Assembly: GCF_016458305.1 (NCBI RefSeq)
Contig: NZ_JAEMHL010000006.1
Span: forward strand, 62,001-126,000
Direction of reading: 5' to 3'
Length of the DNA stretch: 64,000 nucleotides
Source: Geomonas anaerohicana
GTDB taxonomy: Bacteria > Desulfobacterota > Desulfuromonadia > Geobacterales > Geobacteraceae
Shown: in pieces, positions 9,550 through 18,694 of the stretch
Layout of the letters: each line of letters starts with the position of its first letter
Numbering within the stretch: the first letter of the stretch is position 1
The notes under the pieces: model-generated
Databases searched by the model: none
The model's input: the letters and a program-made list of their open reading frames with translations, nothing else
Told to the model about the DNA's origin: nothing
Made by a program: the position numbers and the translations under genes

Positions 9550-10719
9550 TCATTCGACCCCTGTAACCTTCATTTCCAGCTTCTCCAGGCCCGTCCTGCC
9601 CTTCAGGTCAAAGCGGTAAATCTTACCCGTCTTCCAATCCTTCTCAAAGCGCAGGCGGATGTCGTTGCGTCCCTTTGCCGGGGGCTCGTTGATGAGGAGC
9701 TCACCGTTTCGGTATTGGACCGAGATGGTGCGGGTTTCAGTACCGGACTTTACCAGCAATTCCCGGCTCTCTCCCTCGGCGATGCGCAGTGCGGACTGCT
9801 CCACCTGCTGCGTCTTGCCCCGCACCTTCAACTCACCCGAGAGGAGGGCGACTGCCACGGTGCGCGGAGGATGCACCGCCGCTTGGCTGGCCGGCTGACC
9901 GACCGGCGGTTGGCTGGCCGGCTGACGCACCGGCGGAGGGGGAGCGGGCTGACGCACCGGCGGAGGGGGGACGGGCGTTACCGGTTGCGGCTTTGGCCGA
10001 TCCTTCTCGACTATGATCGCAGGTGGAGGCGTTGATCTTTCCCGTTCCCGCTCCCGTTCGCGTTCGCGTATTACCACCGGCGGTTCCTCCCGGACGATGA
10101 TCAGTCGCGGCATCTCACGGTCAAATCGAGAAGAACGGTCGTGGACCTGGATGAAGACATCCACCCCCCGTAACGCCAGGGGGCCGGAAGTGCCGGTGTC
10201 GGTATAGAGTTCACCCCTTCCCCAGCGTCGGTCGTAGGGGAAACGGAGCCCTTCGAAGGATAGGGCGCCGCCGGCATAGGTTACCGTGAGTTCTGCCTCT
10301 CTCCCTTTTCTGTCCGCCACGCCGATGGTGCGGGTTTCGCCGTCGGCGATGGTGAAGGTCAAGGGTTCGTAGTGGTGATGCCGGTCGCCGATTTTGATCT
10401 CGCCCCCCTGCAAGCGAACCCGAATCAGCTCCCCAAAGGCTCCCTCACCCCGGTGTATCGCATCAATGCGTTCCTGTCGTTCCCGCTCCAGCGCGGCACG
10501 ACGTGCCCGTTCCCGCTCCCGTTCCAACGCCTGACGGCGCGCCTGTTCCTCTTCAGCCAGGTGGCGTGCCCGCTGCTCCTGCTCGTACACCCGTATCGCC
10601 TCTACCCGCTCCGCTTCGCTCATCCGGTCCCAGCTTTCCTGGGGTACGCCGTACATGTAGTTAGTGCAGGCCGAAAGCAGGGAAGCCAGGATAAGGCAAA
10701 TAATAGGTAGTTTTTTCAT
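9550..10719 (-). CDS. Lipoprotein with coiled coil, proline-rich linker and duplicated beta module
   Basis: A 389-residue predicted lipoprotein of unknown function. The signal peptide MKKLPIICLILASLLSAC ends in a clear lipobox (LLSAC, Cys18). Residues about 35-90 are a charged coiled coil rich in Arg, Glu and Ala. Two similar beta-type modules follow. One lies at about 100-155 (LQGGEIKIG...LTFTIADGETRTIGV...GGALSFEG); the other is at about 290-345 (LLSGELKVRG...SALRIAEGESRELLV...NGELLINE). They are separated by an RERERERE tract and Pro-Val-Arg-Gln repeats. GGAG lies 8 bases before the start. The internal duplication suggests a bivalent binding protein spanning the periplasm, which is inference. 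Confidence 0.7.
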   Translation of the reverse strand: MKKLPIICLILASLLSACTNYMYGVPQESWDRMSEAERVEAIRVYEQEQRARHLAEEEQARRQALERERERARRAALERERQERIDAIHRGEGAFGELIRVRLQGGEIKIGDRHHHYEPLTFTIADGETRTIGVADRKGREAELTVTYAGGALSFEGLRFPYDRRWGRGELYTDTGTSGPLALRGVDVFIQVHDRSSRFDREMPRLIIVREEPPVVIRERERERERERSTPPPAIIVEKDRPKPQPVTPVPPPPVRQPAPPPPVRQPASQPPVGQPASQAAVHPPRTVAVALLSGELKVRGKTQQVEQSALRIAEGESRELLVKSGTETRTISVQYRNGELLINEPPAKGRNDIRLRFEKDWKTGKIYRFDLKGRTGLEKLEMKVTGVE

Positions 10720-10832
10720 GTAGAAATCTCCAAGGATTTTGAAGCATGGGAACTGGGGCAGAAACCCATCAGTCTTGACCGTGGCACCATCATGGTGGTA
10801 CTAGAATAAGATGAAACGAACGGAGTAAGACC

Positions 10833-11171
10833 ATGAACAATATGAACATTAACGGTTTTGATGCTGTTATCTCATACGACCCCGAGATCAACATGTTCCG
10901 GGGGGAATTTGTGGGCATCAACGGTGGTGCTGATTTTTATGCCAGTACAGTAGACGATCTTCGGAAAGAGGGCGAGCTTTCACTGAAGGCTTTCCTGGAG
11001 ATGTGTGCCGAGGATGGAGTCGAGCCTCGCAAGCAATTCTCCGGGAAGTTCAATTTGAGGGTCCCTCCTGTGCTACACCAGCGTTTAGCCACCCAAGCTG
11101 CAGCTCACGGCAAGAGCATTAATGCATGGATCGTGGAACTTCTTTCTGAGTGCGCCACGCACCATCACTGA
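10833..11171 (+). CDS. HicB-like antitoxin-type protein without a HicA partner
   Basis: A 112-residue protein with the two parts of the HicB family. The N-terminal partial RNase H-like fold is visible as FDAVISYDPEINMFRGEFVGI with ADFYASTVDDLRKEGELSLKAFLEMC. The C-terminal ribbon-helix-helix is FNLRVPPVLHQRLATQAAAHGKSINAWIVELL. HicB proteins normally neutralise the mRNA-cleaving HicA toxin and repress their own operon. No HicA-like frame (about 60 residues) precedes or follows it, so it is either an orphan antitoxin or a stand-alone RHH regulator. GGAG lies about 8 bases before the start. Confidence 0.8.
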   Translation: MNNMNINGFDAVISYDPEINMFRGEFVGINGGADFYASTVDDLRKEGELSLKAFLEMCAEDGVEPRKQFSGKFNLRVPPVLHQRLATQAAAHGKSINAWIVELLSECATHHH

Positions 11172-11248
11172 TCGTCCAATCTCCCCCCTCGCCCTGACTA
11201 ATCTGTGTCCTCCCGGCTCTGCCATGGATATGCGTTGCAGGCATTATC

Positions 11249-11617
11249 CTAGCCCCCCTTTGATTCCCATCCATAGTGGCCAAACCCATCTGCCTGCTCA
11301 TCATGGGCTGGATCGTCCACGACGCCAGCCGTGTAGACTGCAATTCTACCTTCATAAACATCCGCAACGAGGTCAGCCACTTCAATGTAGCCAGCTTCGT
11401 CCAGCTTTGACATCACCCGATTGAAAACTTCATCTTCTGCATGTCCACTTTCGTCTCTGTGGTGGTTGATTTCCGAGATAAACCTACTGATGTCTTCTCG
11501 CCACTCTTTGACTGTCTTGTTTTCATGGATATAGGTCATCCGATCCGCCCCCAAGGTAAGCGCAAAAAGCCGGATTCCCTGCTGCGCCAACACACGGTGC
11601 ATTTCTTTAGCTTTCAT
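11249..11617 (-). CDS. Hypothetical protein
   Basis: A 122-residue soluble, acidic protein not recognised. The start MKAKEMHRVLAQQG at 11617 is preferred over an upstream in-frame ATG at 11704, because AAGGA sits 9-10 bases before it and the upstream extension overlaps the neighbouring gene. It contains EWREDISRFISEINHHRDESG and a C-terminal VADLVADVYEGRIAVYTAG segment. It is the last of four same-strand genes of low similarity to known families. Confidence 0.55.
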   Translation of the reverse strand: MKAKEMHRVLAQQGIRLFALTLGADRMTYIHENKTVKEWREDISRFISEINHHRDESGHAEDEVFNRVMSKLDEAGYIEVADLVADVYEGRIAVYTAGVVDDPAHDEQADGFGHYGWESKGG

Positions 11618-11690
11618 TTTTGTTTTTCCTTTTTCGATATAACGGGTGGAGGCTGACCCACGGAGCGTTAGCGGAGATTGTGGTTGGGCA

Positions 11691-12179
11691 TTATTGCAGT
11701 GCAATTACAGCAAGCGACAAGATGACACCAATGACCATTACAACGCCTGCTGTCGCATAGTGCCTTTTCTCGTTAATAATGCCTGGGACGAGTACCGCAA
11801 CCGATGGCACAAGCGGCCAATATCGCACCGTAAAATTATTGGTTTTAAGTTGTCTCGTTAGTTCATCATTTTCGAGTTCTTGCGGTGTTCGGTAAAGTCC
11901 TTGCTCAGTTAAATAGTACTTGTCGACTCCGAAGTTAAACCTCTTGCTTCTGTAGACTTTCCCTCCCACTTCATAGGAATAGGTCACGTCTAGGAGGCAC
12001 TGCTCGGAGTCTCCCTGTATCGATGGGAATTTCGATGTAGCTGTCCACGTCCTAGAGCGGAATTTTTCAAGATTGCCTCTGGCTGTTGGCCAGCGTTCTG
12101 CCGCCTTTCCCAACAAGATCTGAACGATCAGATAAAGGGCTATAGCAATCGTAATTACTGAAATTCCTAGGAGCAGCAT
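11691..12179 (-). CDS. DUF3592-like membrane protein
   Basis: About 162 residues. It begins with a transmembrane helix (MLLLGISVITIAIALYLIVQ), then an extracytoplasmic beta domain and a second C-terminal helix (AGVVMVIGVILSLAVIAL). The pattern AERWPTARGNLEKF followed by LLDVTYSYEVGGKVYRSKRFNFG matches the DUF3592 family of unknown function. The frame is open upstream to 12320; the start at 12179 was chosen because it places the helix at the N-terminus, but its ribosome binding site is weak (GGGAC). Confidence 0.6.
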   Translation of the reverse strand: MLLLGISVITIAIALYLIVQILLGKAAERWPTARGNLEKFRSRTWTATSKFPSIQGDSEQCLLDVTYSYEVGGKVYRSKRFNFGVDKYYLTEQGLYRTPQELENDELTRQLKTNNFTVRYWPLVPSVAVLVPGIINEKRHYATAGVVMVIGVILSLAVIALQ

Positions 12180-12334
12180 TTGTCCCGTGTCTTGTCGCTC
12201 TTTGGCCAACGGCGCGGCGTGACCGGCGGAGCACCCGCCCCCTTTCAGCTTTCTCCCGCTCTCATCGACTGCGGAGACCTGGTCTACGCGCTTGGTTGGG
12301 AATGTGTCCAATTTGTCCAAAGTTCACGGCATGC

Positions 12335-12700
12335 TCAGAAAAATAAGCGCAACCACCGTGGTAATTTCCAATACTTTGCCGCCCTCAGCACATCTTCTAT
12401 TTCCGACAGGAATTCCCGTCCGGCCTCGTCCTCGGCAAAAAAATCGATGCCTGTCCAGTCCCATTTAGCGGAAACTCTCCGTCCGTTGGATTCAAGGAAG
12501 ACAAGCCACTCCTCAAAAATAGCGCTGCCTGCCTCCTTGACGACGGATGCGCAACATTTCTTCTTTATGCGGTCCAACAGGTCGACGAAGATATCGAGGT
12601 CATTTAAATTGCTGTCTGCAGACCACACATCCAATTGCTCTGAATTCGGAGCCATTCCGTCATGTCGCTGCCACTCTAATCCCGACCTCCATTCCATCAC
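12335..12700 (-). CDS. Hypothetical protein
   Basis: A 121-residue protein with many Trp and acidic residues and no recognised domain. Visible segments include LDIFVDLLDRIKKKCCASVV and VSAKWDWTGIDFFAEDEAG. GGAG precedes the paired ATG codons at 12700. It lies between two small membrane protein genes on the same strand. A role such as an immunity-type or accessory protein cannot be supported from the sequence. Confidence 0.5.
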   Translation of the reverse strand: MMEWRSGLEWQRHDGMAPNSEQLDVWSADSNLNDLDIFVDLLDRIKKKCCASVVKEAGSAIFEEWLVFLESNGRRVSAKWDWTGIDFFAEDEAGREFLSEIEDVLRAAKYWKLPRWLRLFF

Positions 12701-12806
12701 AATCTCCGCCTTGAGACCTTCTTCACTTATCTTTAGAGTAGCTTGTGGCCAACGCTGAGAGCTGACCGGCTGGTTTAGTTATTTGGCCGGTCTAGCGCTT
12801 GGTTGG

Positions 12807-13418
12807 CTATTTCCCTCTATCAGGAAGCCGCTTAATCCCACGGCTAGCTAAAATCTCTTCAGCTTTCTGAATCTGATCAGGTTTAAAGTAGTAGCCAAAA
12901 CTTGCCAATACTGATGTCCCCATACGTGTTACGTACCTAACTTCTGGAAACCATCCTTTGTTGGCGGTTATGAATAGAGTTTTTTTCGGTTCTCTTGATG
13001 TTTGACCTGTTGCAAGGAGGCCACTGCTTGCCTCCCAAGCATAGCCGCCCAAATCCTCATACACCGCTGAAAACATTGCAGTCCCTGCGATTCCAATTTC
13101 GGTAAATACAAGCGAGGAACGATTCATTTTGATAATCAACAGACTGGCAACAGCAAGAAAAGCTGTGGCGATGACAGACATCGGTACAAAGACTTGGAGG
13201 TATGCTTCTGTATTTTTGATCCTGTGGTTCACAATATTGTAGACTGAGCCGCCAATAAACATGCAGTACAGAAGCGTCAAGGTGCCCACCATTAGCACTC
13301 TAGTGAACTTCGACAACTGCATACCCTCCGCCTCAACTTTCAGGAGTTCAGGGGCTGTAAGAATCTTTCGGCGCTTCCTTACGCCTGGCAGTTCAAGGCT
13401 CATGATTTTCTTTTTCAT
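12807..13418 (-). CDS. Hypothetical protein with two transmembrane helices
   Basis: A 203-residue protein with a basic N-terminus (VRKRRKIL), helix 1 at about residues 40-62 (VLMVGTLTLLYCMFIGGSVYNIV) and helix 2 at about 77-96 (VFVPMSVIATAFLAVASLLI). A cytosolic-type C-terminal domain ends in YYFKPDQIQKAEEILASRGI. Two TM helices followed by a PH-like or DUF5673-like domain are possible, but this is not established. The start codon is uncertain because the AAAAGG sequence directly abuts the first ATG. Confidence 0.5.
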   Translation of the reverse strand: MKKKIMSLELPGVRKRRKILTAPELLKVEAEGMQLSKFTRVLMVGTLTLLYCMFIGGSVYNIVNHRIKNTEAYLQVFVPMSVIATAFLAVASLLIIKMNRSSLVFTEIGIAGTAMFSAVYEDLGGYAWEASSGLLATGQTSREPKKTLFITANKGWFPEVRYVTRMGTSVLASFGYYFKPDQIQKAEEILASRGIKRLPDRGK

Positions 13419-13743
13419 CCTTTTGCCAACTACTTATTAGTGGGAAATTGCCGTCATCCTCCCACATTGGCGCTTATATATTGATTAAGCTAATAGACCT
13501 GCTGACGTAACATGCTGATGTGATACATGCCAATGGATCGAATTTGTGCCGATTGGGGGGATGGCCAGAAAACTGGCCATCTCCCCATCACATCCTTAAA
13601 CGGGTTAGATCGCAATATATAAAAATACTTCATCGGTGTAAAGGCGAAGCTTTAGACGCTTTTACTGGCTGATGGCTGCAACGGGTGGTGAGGGGAGGGG
13701 AGAGGCTAGGAGGGGCAGGCCGCGCCTCCTCCTCAGAAAAGGA
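13419..13743. other. Intergenic region with an inverted repeat
   Basis: This stretch has no gene-like frame. It contains an inverted repeat at 13556-13586 with stem GATGGCCAG / CTGGCCATC (AAAA loop), extended by flanking G and C runs. It has no T-run on either strand, so it is not a standard terminator. It separates the low-similarity gene block from the regulator gene. Confidence 0.5.
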
Positions 13744-15120
13744 CTAAAGCGGCATACCGAGGCGGCGCATCTTTTCGACGAGGGTGGTGCGGTTGATGCT
13801 GAGCATGGCGGCGGCACGGGCCTTAACGCCTCCGGCTAACTGAAGGGCCTCGCCGATCATGCGCTTTTCGATCTCGCTGATGGCCTGGACCATGTCGATC
13901 CCGGCCGGGGTCACGCTGACGGAGTGGGCGCCTTCCTGGTAACTCTTGGCGATGTTGGCGGGGAGGTCGCGCAGGGTGATGACGTCGCCTTCGGTTAAGG
14001 CGACGATGCGCTCCATGATGTTCTCCAGTTCGCGCACGTTGCCGTTCCAGGGATACGCCTCCAGCGCCTCCAGGGCCTCCTTGTCGAGGTGCATGATGGG
14101 ACGCTGCATGCTCCGGCAGTTCTTCTCCAGGAAATGACGGGTGAGGGGGAGGATGTCCTCGATGCGCTCGCGCAGGGGCGGAATGAGGACCGGGATGACG
14201 TTGAGCCGGTAGAAGAGGTCTTCACGGAAATTGCCGCGCGCGACTTCTTCCTCGAGGTTCACGTTGGTGGCGGACACGACGCGCACGTCCAGCTTGATCT
14301 GCTTGTTGGACCCGACGCGCTCGACTTCCTGCTCCTGCAGCACGCGCAGCAGCTTGGTCTGCAGGTGCATGGGAAGGGTGCCGATCTCGTCGAGGAAGAT
14401 GGTGCCGTAGTTGGCGGCCTCGAACTTGCCCACCTTCTCCTTCACCGCGCCGGTGAAGGCCCCTTTCACATGCCCGAACAGTTCGCTCTCCAGGAGGTTC
14501 TCCGGGATGGCGGAGCAGTTCACGGCGATGAAGGGTTTGTCCTTGCGGTTGCCGTTGAAGTGAATCGCCTTGGCGACCAGCTCCTTGCCGGTGCCGGATT
14601 CGCCCAGGATGAGGACGGTGGAGTCAGTCTTGATGATGCGCTTCATGCGCGAGAAGAGCTGCTGCATGGCCTGGGAGTTGCCGATGATGTTGGCGAACTC
14701 GTACTTGTCCTGCAACTGCTTCTTGAGGTAGACGTTCTCGCTTAACAGCTGCCCCTTCTCGACGGCCTTATCGATGATGATGCGCAGCTCTTCGATGTTG
14801 AGGGGCTTGGTGATGTAGTCGTAGGCGCCTTTCTTCATCGCCTGCACGGCGGTCTCGGCGGAACCGTGGCCGGTGACCAGGATGACCTCGGTGCGCGGGG
14901 AGTCCTGCTTGACCCGCGTCAGGATGTCGATGCCGTTCATGTCGGGCAGGAACAGGTCGCTGATGACGATGTCGAACGGCTCGCCGGCCAACTGGTCCAG
15001 ACCTTCCTTGCCGCTGGAGCATCCCTTGATGGCAAACCCGCTCGCCTTGAGCAGGATGAGCATCGCCTCGCGGCTGCCGTCGTCGTCTTCTATGAGCAGT
15101 ATTTTGATGGTGGGTTTCAT
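13744..15120 (-). CDS. Sigma-54-dependent response regulator, NtrC family
   Basis: About 458 residues in the order receiver, AAA+ activator, Fis-type HTH. The receiver starts [10 protein letters not shown] and has the phosphoacceptor in [12 protein letters not shown]. The AAA+ domain has Walker A GESGTGKE, the sigma-54 contact loop GAFTGA, and the Walker B region [11 protein letters not shown]. The C-terminal HTH is [27 protein letters not shown]. The start at 15120 (MKPTIKILL) was chosen over an upstream ATG because homology begins there and GGGAA lies 9 bases before it. It should activate RpoN promoters after phosphorylation. No partner kinase is adjacent. Confidence 0.9.
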   Translation of the reverse strand: MKPTIKILLIEDDDGSREAMLILLKASGFAIKGCSSGKEGLDQLAGEPFDIVISDLFLPDMNGIDILTRVKQDSPRTEVILVTGHGSAETAVQAMKKGAYDYITKPLNIEELRIIIDKAVEKGQLLSENVYLKKQLQDKYEFANIIGNSQAMQQLFSRMKRIIKTDSTVLILGESGTGKELVAKAIHFNGNRKDKPFIAVNCSAIPENLLESELFGHVKGAFTGAVKEKVGKFEAANYGTIFLDEIGTLPMHLQTKLLRVLQEQEVERVGSNKQIKLDVRVVSATNVNLEEEVARGNFREDLFYRLNVIPVLIPPLRERIEDILPLTRHFLEKNCRSMQRPIMHLDKEALEALEAYPWNGNVRELENIMERIVALTEGDVITLRDLPANIAKSYQEGAHSVSVTPAGIDMVQAISEIEKRMIGEALQLAGGVKARAAAMLSINRTTLVEKMRRLGMPL

Positions 15121-15264
15121 TCGGTAAGTTCCCAGTGTTAGAGATTTCTTCAATAACATGGATGGCTCTATTTGGCAAGACGGCAATTTGACGTAAAGCC
15201 TTGTTCCGATATACTTACCCGGGTTTTTTCGCTCTTTTATTAAGAACTTTCCGCGGAGGGAATC

Positions 15265-16026
15265 ATGAACGTCGTGAACCTGTTTCCGGTGCTTATTGTC
15301 CTGTTTCTGATTGTCGCGTTTCTGGCCAACGCGATCCGCATCCTGCCTGAGTACGAGCGCGGGGTGCTGTTCCGGCTGGGCCGGGTCAAGAAGGTGCGCG
15401 GTCCGGGTCTCGTATTGATCATTCCCGGCATTGACAGGCTGGTGCGGGTCTCGCTACGCATCGTGGCCATGGACGTTCCCTCCCAGGACGTGATCACCCA
15501 TGACAACGTGACGGTCAAGGTTTCTGCGGTCATCTACTTCCGCGTGGTGGACGCGGTGCGGGCGGTGGTCGAGATGGAGAATTACCTCTACGCCACCAGC
15601 CAGCTTTCGCAGACCACGCTCAGGAGCGTGCTGGGGCAGGTGGACCTGGACGAACTCCTCGCCAACCGGGAGAAGATCAACAAGGAACTGCAGGAGATCC
15701 TGGACCGGCAGACGGAGCCGTGGGGGGTGAAGGTTTCCACGGTGGAGGTGAAGAATATCGACCTGCCGCAGGAGATGCAGCGGGCCATTGCGCGGCAGGC
15801 GGAGGCGGAGCGCGAGCGGCGCGCCAAGGTTATCCATGCCGAAGGGGAACTGCAGGCCTCCGAGAAGCTGGCGCAGGCGGCAACGATCATGGGCAACGAG
15901 CCGATGTCGCTGCAACTGCGCTATCTGCAGACGCTGACGGAGATCGCGGCGGAGAAGAACTCTACCACCATCTTCCCGGTGCCTATTGATCTGATCAAGA
16001 TGTTCATGGATAGGATGGGGAAGTAG
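15265..16026 (+). CDS. Slipin (stomatin/prohibitin family, SPFH domain)
   Basis: A 253-residue membrane-anchored SPFH protein. An N-terminal hydrophobic helix ([19 protein letters not shown]) is followed by the hallmark [16 protein letters not shown] and [17 protein letters not shown], then [15 protein letters not shown]. The C-terminal part is a coiled-coil [24 protein letters not shown]. Such proteins oligomerise in the membrane and often pair with an NfeD-type partner, but no NfeD gene is adjacent here. It is divergent from the sigma-54 regulator. Confidence 0.9.
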   Translation: MNVVNLFPVLIVLFLIVAFLANAIRILPEYERGVLFRLGRVKKVRGPGLVLIIPGIDRLVRVSLRIVAMDVPSQDVITHDNVTVKVSAVIYFRVVDAVRAVVEMENYLYATSQLSQTTLRSVLGQVDLDELLANREKINKELQEILDRQTEPWGVKVSTVEVKNIDLPQEMQRAIARQAEAERERRAKVIHAEGELQASEKLAQAATIMGNEPMSLQLRYLQTLTEIAAEKNSTTIFPVPIDLIKMFMDRMGK

Positions 16027-16197
16027 GGGAGGGGGACGTGAGGCGAGGTGCAACGCTTCGTGGGCAAATATGTCCTGGCTTACCTGGTCCAGCCATTCAG
16101 GGCACCACTGATTGCCCAGGAATCGTTGACTACGCAGTGTCGATGTGAGACATTGGCGCCATCTTAAAAAGGCTGACAAAGGCATGGTTACGGCGGC

Positions 16198-16935
16198 ATG
16201 GACCTTAAAGAGGCACAGGCGGACAACCAGAATAGACATCCCTGGGAAACATCCCGACTGGATGCTTTGCAGGAGATTCTCTTTGATTATGTGACTCCCG
16301 GCATGCGCATCCTTGATATCGGGTGCGGGGACGGCTTCGTTGCCGAGTTTCTGTATAAAGAGGTTCCCGGGGTGAAAATCACCGCGGTTGATACCAACCT
16401 CTCCGACAAACAGCTTGCCGAGTTCGCTGCAACCAAGGGGGGGATCTCATTCCGGAAGGAATTGCCCGAAGAGGGAACCTTCGATTTGGTGCTGCTGCTT
16501 GACGTGATGGAACATGTCCAGAATGATCTCTCATTTCTCGCGGATATCGCCGAGCGCCACGTTGCCGGCAAAGGGCTGATCCTGATCACGGTGCCGGCGT
16601 TTCAGGCCATCTTCAGCGGACACGACTACTTCCTGGGGCACTACAGGCGCTATAGCCTGCCGCAGTTACTGCGGGTGGTCGAGGAGGCTGGGTTGCGGTC
16701 CCGCCGTTGCGGTTACCTGTTCTTCTCGTTGCTGTTGCCAAAGCTGGTGCTGTTCAAGCTGCTGAAATGCGCCGACGCTTCGGAAGGGGTCGGACATTGG
16801 CGCAAAGGGCCGCTGCTCACCTCCCTGGTCCACCGGGCTCTTAAGCTGGACAACAAGATTCTCCTTGCCGCAGGACGGTTGGGTGTCAAGATACCGGGCC
16901 TGACAGGATGGGTGCTGTGCGAAAAACAAGGATAG
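16198..16935 (+). CDS. Class I SAM-dependent methyltransferase
   Basis: A 245-residue Methyltransf_11/23-type enzyme. Motif I is ILDIGCGDGFVAEFL (about residues 38-52) and the acidic loop is AVDTN. Post-I region LVLLLDVMEHVQNDLSFLADI and a YFLGHYRRYSLPQLLRVVEEAGL segment are typical of methyltransferases that act with lipid-linked sugar or polyprenyl pathways. The ribosome binding site is weak. It overlaps the next gene by 28 bp, so the two are probably translationally coupled and work on the same glycolipid or polysaccharide substrate; the substrate is unknown. Confidence 0.85.
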   Translation: MDLKEAQADNQNRHPWETSRLDALQEILFDYVTPGMRILDIGCGDGFVAEFLYKEVPGVKITAVDTNLSDKQLAEFAATKGGISFRKELPEEGTFDLVLLLDVMEHVQNDLSFLADIAERHVAGKGLILITVPAFQAIFSGHDYFLGHYRRYSLPQLLRVVEEAGLRSRRCGYLFFSLLLPKLVLFKLLKCADASEGVGHWRKGPLLTSLVHRALKLDNKILLAAGRLGVKIPGLTGWVLCEKQG

Positions 16936-17723
16936 TCGTCCCCTGTTACAACGAAGCACAGCGCCTGCAGCCGAACTCCTTCCTCGCGGCCCTGCATAAC
17001 GATCCCTCCTTGTCATTTCTCTTCGTTAACGACGGCAGCAACGACGACACGCTGCGGGTCCTCAATGCCATCAGGGACAAGAATCCCGCTCAGGTCGAGG
17101 TGCTCGACCTCGAGACCAACTGCGGCAAAGCGGAGGCGGTCCGGCGCGGGGTGCTTGAGGCGAGCGAGGGGCCTTTCGATTACGTCGGTTACTGGGACGC
17201 CGACCTTGCTACGCCGCTCGAGGTCATCCCGGAGTTCTGCGCGGTGCTGGAACAGCGCCAGGTAGACGCCGTGCTGGGGGCGCGGGTCCGGCTCTTGGGC
17301 AGGAGGATCAAGCGCAGGCCCATGAGGCACTACCTGGGCAGGATCTTCGCCACCTTCGCCTCTCTGCTCCTCGGCATGAATGTCTACGACACCCAGTGCG
17401 GCGCCAAGATCTTCCGCAATTCCACCGCGTTGAAAATCGTCTTCTCCAGTCCCTTCAAGGTGAGTTGGACCTTCGATGTCGAACTGCTGGCCAGGTTCCC
17501 GCTGGTGCTGGAAGCATCCAGTGACGAGGCGTGCGCCAACTGGGTGGAGTTCCCCCTGGAGGAATGGCGTGACGTGAAGGGGTCCAAGGTTGCCATGGCG
17601 GATTACCTGAAGGCCATGGCGGAGTTCGCCACCTTGTTCGTCTACCTGAGGACGCCGGCCCGGAAGGGGTACAAGCGCTACCTGGATGGCTGGAGCAGCC
17701 GTCCTGTAGAATCACGGGGCTGA
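16908..17723 (+). CDS. Glycosyltransferase family 2, dolichyl-phosphate glucosyltransferase-like
   Basis: A 271-residue GT-A fold enzyme. The N-terminus RIVVPCYNEAQRL, nucleotide-sugar region FVNDGSNDDTLRVL and the DxD-type metal site YWDADLATPLEVI are present. VDAVLGARVRLLGRRIKRRPMRHYLGR followed by YDTQCGAKIFR matches the ALG5/DPG synthase-like subgroup, which moves a sugar from a nucleotide donor to polyprenyl phosphate. There are no C-terminal transmembrane helices. It starts inside the 3' end of the methyltransferase gene. Confidence 0.85.
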   Translation: MGAVRKTRIVVPCYNEAQRLQPNSFLAALHNDPSLSFLFVNDGSNDDTLRVLNAIRDKNPAQVEVLDLETNCGKAEAVRRGVLEASEGPFDYVGYWDADLATPLEVIPEFCAVLEQRQVDAVLGARVRLLGRRIKRRPMRHYLGRIFATFASLLLGMNVYDTQCGAKIFRNSTALKIVFSSPFKVSWTFDVELLARFPLVLEASSDEACANWVEFPLEEWRDVKGSKVAMADYLKAMAEFATLFVYLRTPARKGYKRYLDGWSSRPVESRG

Positions 17724-17850
17724 CCGCCACACTACCTGCCTTGCGTATACCCTGCTTGCCAACCGCACAGCCTTCGGTAACATAGTACGTGGATGACAAA
17801 GACAGGATGTTCAAGACTTCGTGCTATTTGATTACAAGGAGGAAAACCTG

Positions 17851-18366
17851 ATGCTGACCGAAAAGCTGTGCGCCGCTCTCAACAAACAACTGAACAACGA
17901 ACTTTACTCTGCCTATCTTTACCTCTCCATGTCTTCCTATGCCTCGTCCATCGGACTCAAAGGGAGTGCCAACTGGTTCATGGTCCAGTACCAGGAAGAG
18001 ATGGTTCATGCCATGAAGTTTTACAACTACATCAACAGCCGCGGCGAGCACGTGAAGCTGCAGGCGATCGACGCCCCTCCGGCCGAGTTCAAGAGCCTTT
18101 TGGACATGTTCGAGCAGACCTTGAAGCATGAACTCACCATTACTAGCTCCATCAACGAACTTACCGACCTTGCCCTATCGGAGAAGGACCATGCGACCAA
18201 TATCTTCCTGCAGTGGTTCGTGACCGAGCAGATCGAGGAGGAGGAGAACGATAGGGATATCATCGGAAAGCTGAAGCTGATCGGGGACAACGGGCAGGGG
18301 CTTTTGATGCTGGACAATGAGCTGGCGGCCAGGGTGTTCGTGCCGCCGCCGACTACGGCGGCATAA
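17851..18366 (+). CDS. Ferritin (non-haem)
   Basis: A 171-residue bacterial ferritin-like iron-storage protein. It begins MLTEKLCAALNKQLNNELYSAYLYLSM, with ferroxidase ligands of the Ftn type visible as NNELYSAYLYL, YQEEMVHAMKFYNYI and WFVTEQIEEEE. The start at 17851 has a strong AAGGAGG eight bases upstream; an in-frame GTG at 17821 lacks one. The C-terminal tail FVPPPTTAA is short. The protein should form a 24-mer cage oxidising and storing iron in the cytoplasm. Confidence 0.93.
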   Translation: MLTEKLCAALNKQLNNELYSAYLYLSMSSYASSIGLKGSANWFMVQYQEEMVHAMKFYNYINSRGEHVKLQAIDAPPAEFKSLLDMFEQTLKHELTITSSINELTDLALSEKDHATNIFLQWFVTEQIEEEENDRDIIGKLKLIGDNGQGLLMLDNELAARVFVPPPTTAA

Positions 18367-18401
18367 TTACAGGCGAAATCCCCCCAAAGGTTCCTAGCCT
18401 C

Positions 18402-18493
18402 AACGCAAAGACGCGGAGCCGCAAAGTCGCAAAGAGTAAACGGGTAAAACCTTGAGCCTTCTTAGCGCCTCCGCGCCTTGGCGCCTTTGCGTT
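18402..18493. repeat. Dispersed-type long imperfect inverted repeat
   Basis: The left arm AACGCAAAGACGCGGAG (18402-18418) is mirrored by CTCCGCG (18469-18475) and CTTTGCGTT (18485-18493). It resembles the acgcaaag-gcgcggag type of intergenic repeat commonly seen in bacterial genomes. It lies directly between ferritin and the REP-like element. Confidence 0.7.
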
Positions 18494-18511
18494 AATGCCT
18501 GTCTTTTAGTC

Positions 18512-18636
18512 TTGATCTCGTTCCCAAGGTCGCCTTGGGAACATAAAGTCTCTCCGAAGCTCCAACTTCCCTCGGATGCAAAGCTGGAGCTTTGCATCAA
18601 TATGGGGTTCCCAAGCTGGAGCTTGGGAACCAGGAA
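18512..18636. repeat. REP-like palindromic repeat, second locus
   Basis: The same element as at 9222-9421 but with one copy of the unit. It has the CGTTCCCAAG/CTTGGGAACstem, then AACTTCCCTCGGATGC, GCAAAGCT-GG-AGCTTTGC and GGTTCCCAAGCT-GG-AGCTTGGGAACC. It ends in CCAGGA immediately before a terminator. Confidence 0.85.
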
Positions 18637-18637
18637 T

Positions 18638-18674
18638 AAAAAAAAGGGCCCCGTAACCACGGGGCCCCTTTTTT
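18638..18674. terminator. Bidirectional terminator
   Basis: A 9-bp stem GGGCCCCGT / ACGGGGCCC with loop AACC, flanked by an eight-A run on the left and a six-T run on the right. It can serve both the minus-strand parvulin gene and rightward transcription from ferritin. Confidence 0.9.
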
Positions 18675-18694
18675 ATTCAGATCAGGGGAGGGGA

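Noticed and set aside
12180-12758. Plus-strand gene opposite the 11691-12700 genes
   Set aside because: It runs antisense to two better-supported genes and has no domain or start signal.
13556-13586. Rho-independent terminator
   Set aside because: The hairpin is strong but neither strand has a T-run after it; it is kept only as an inverted repeat.
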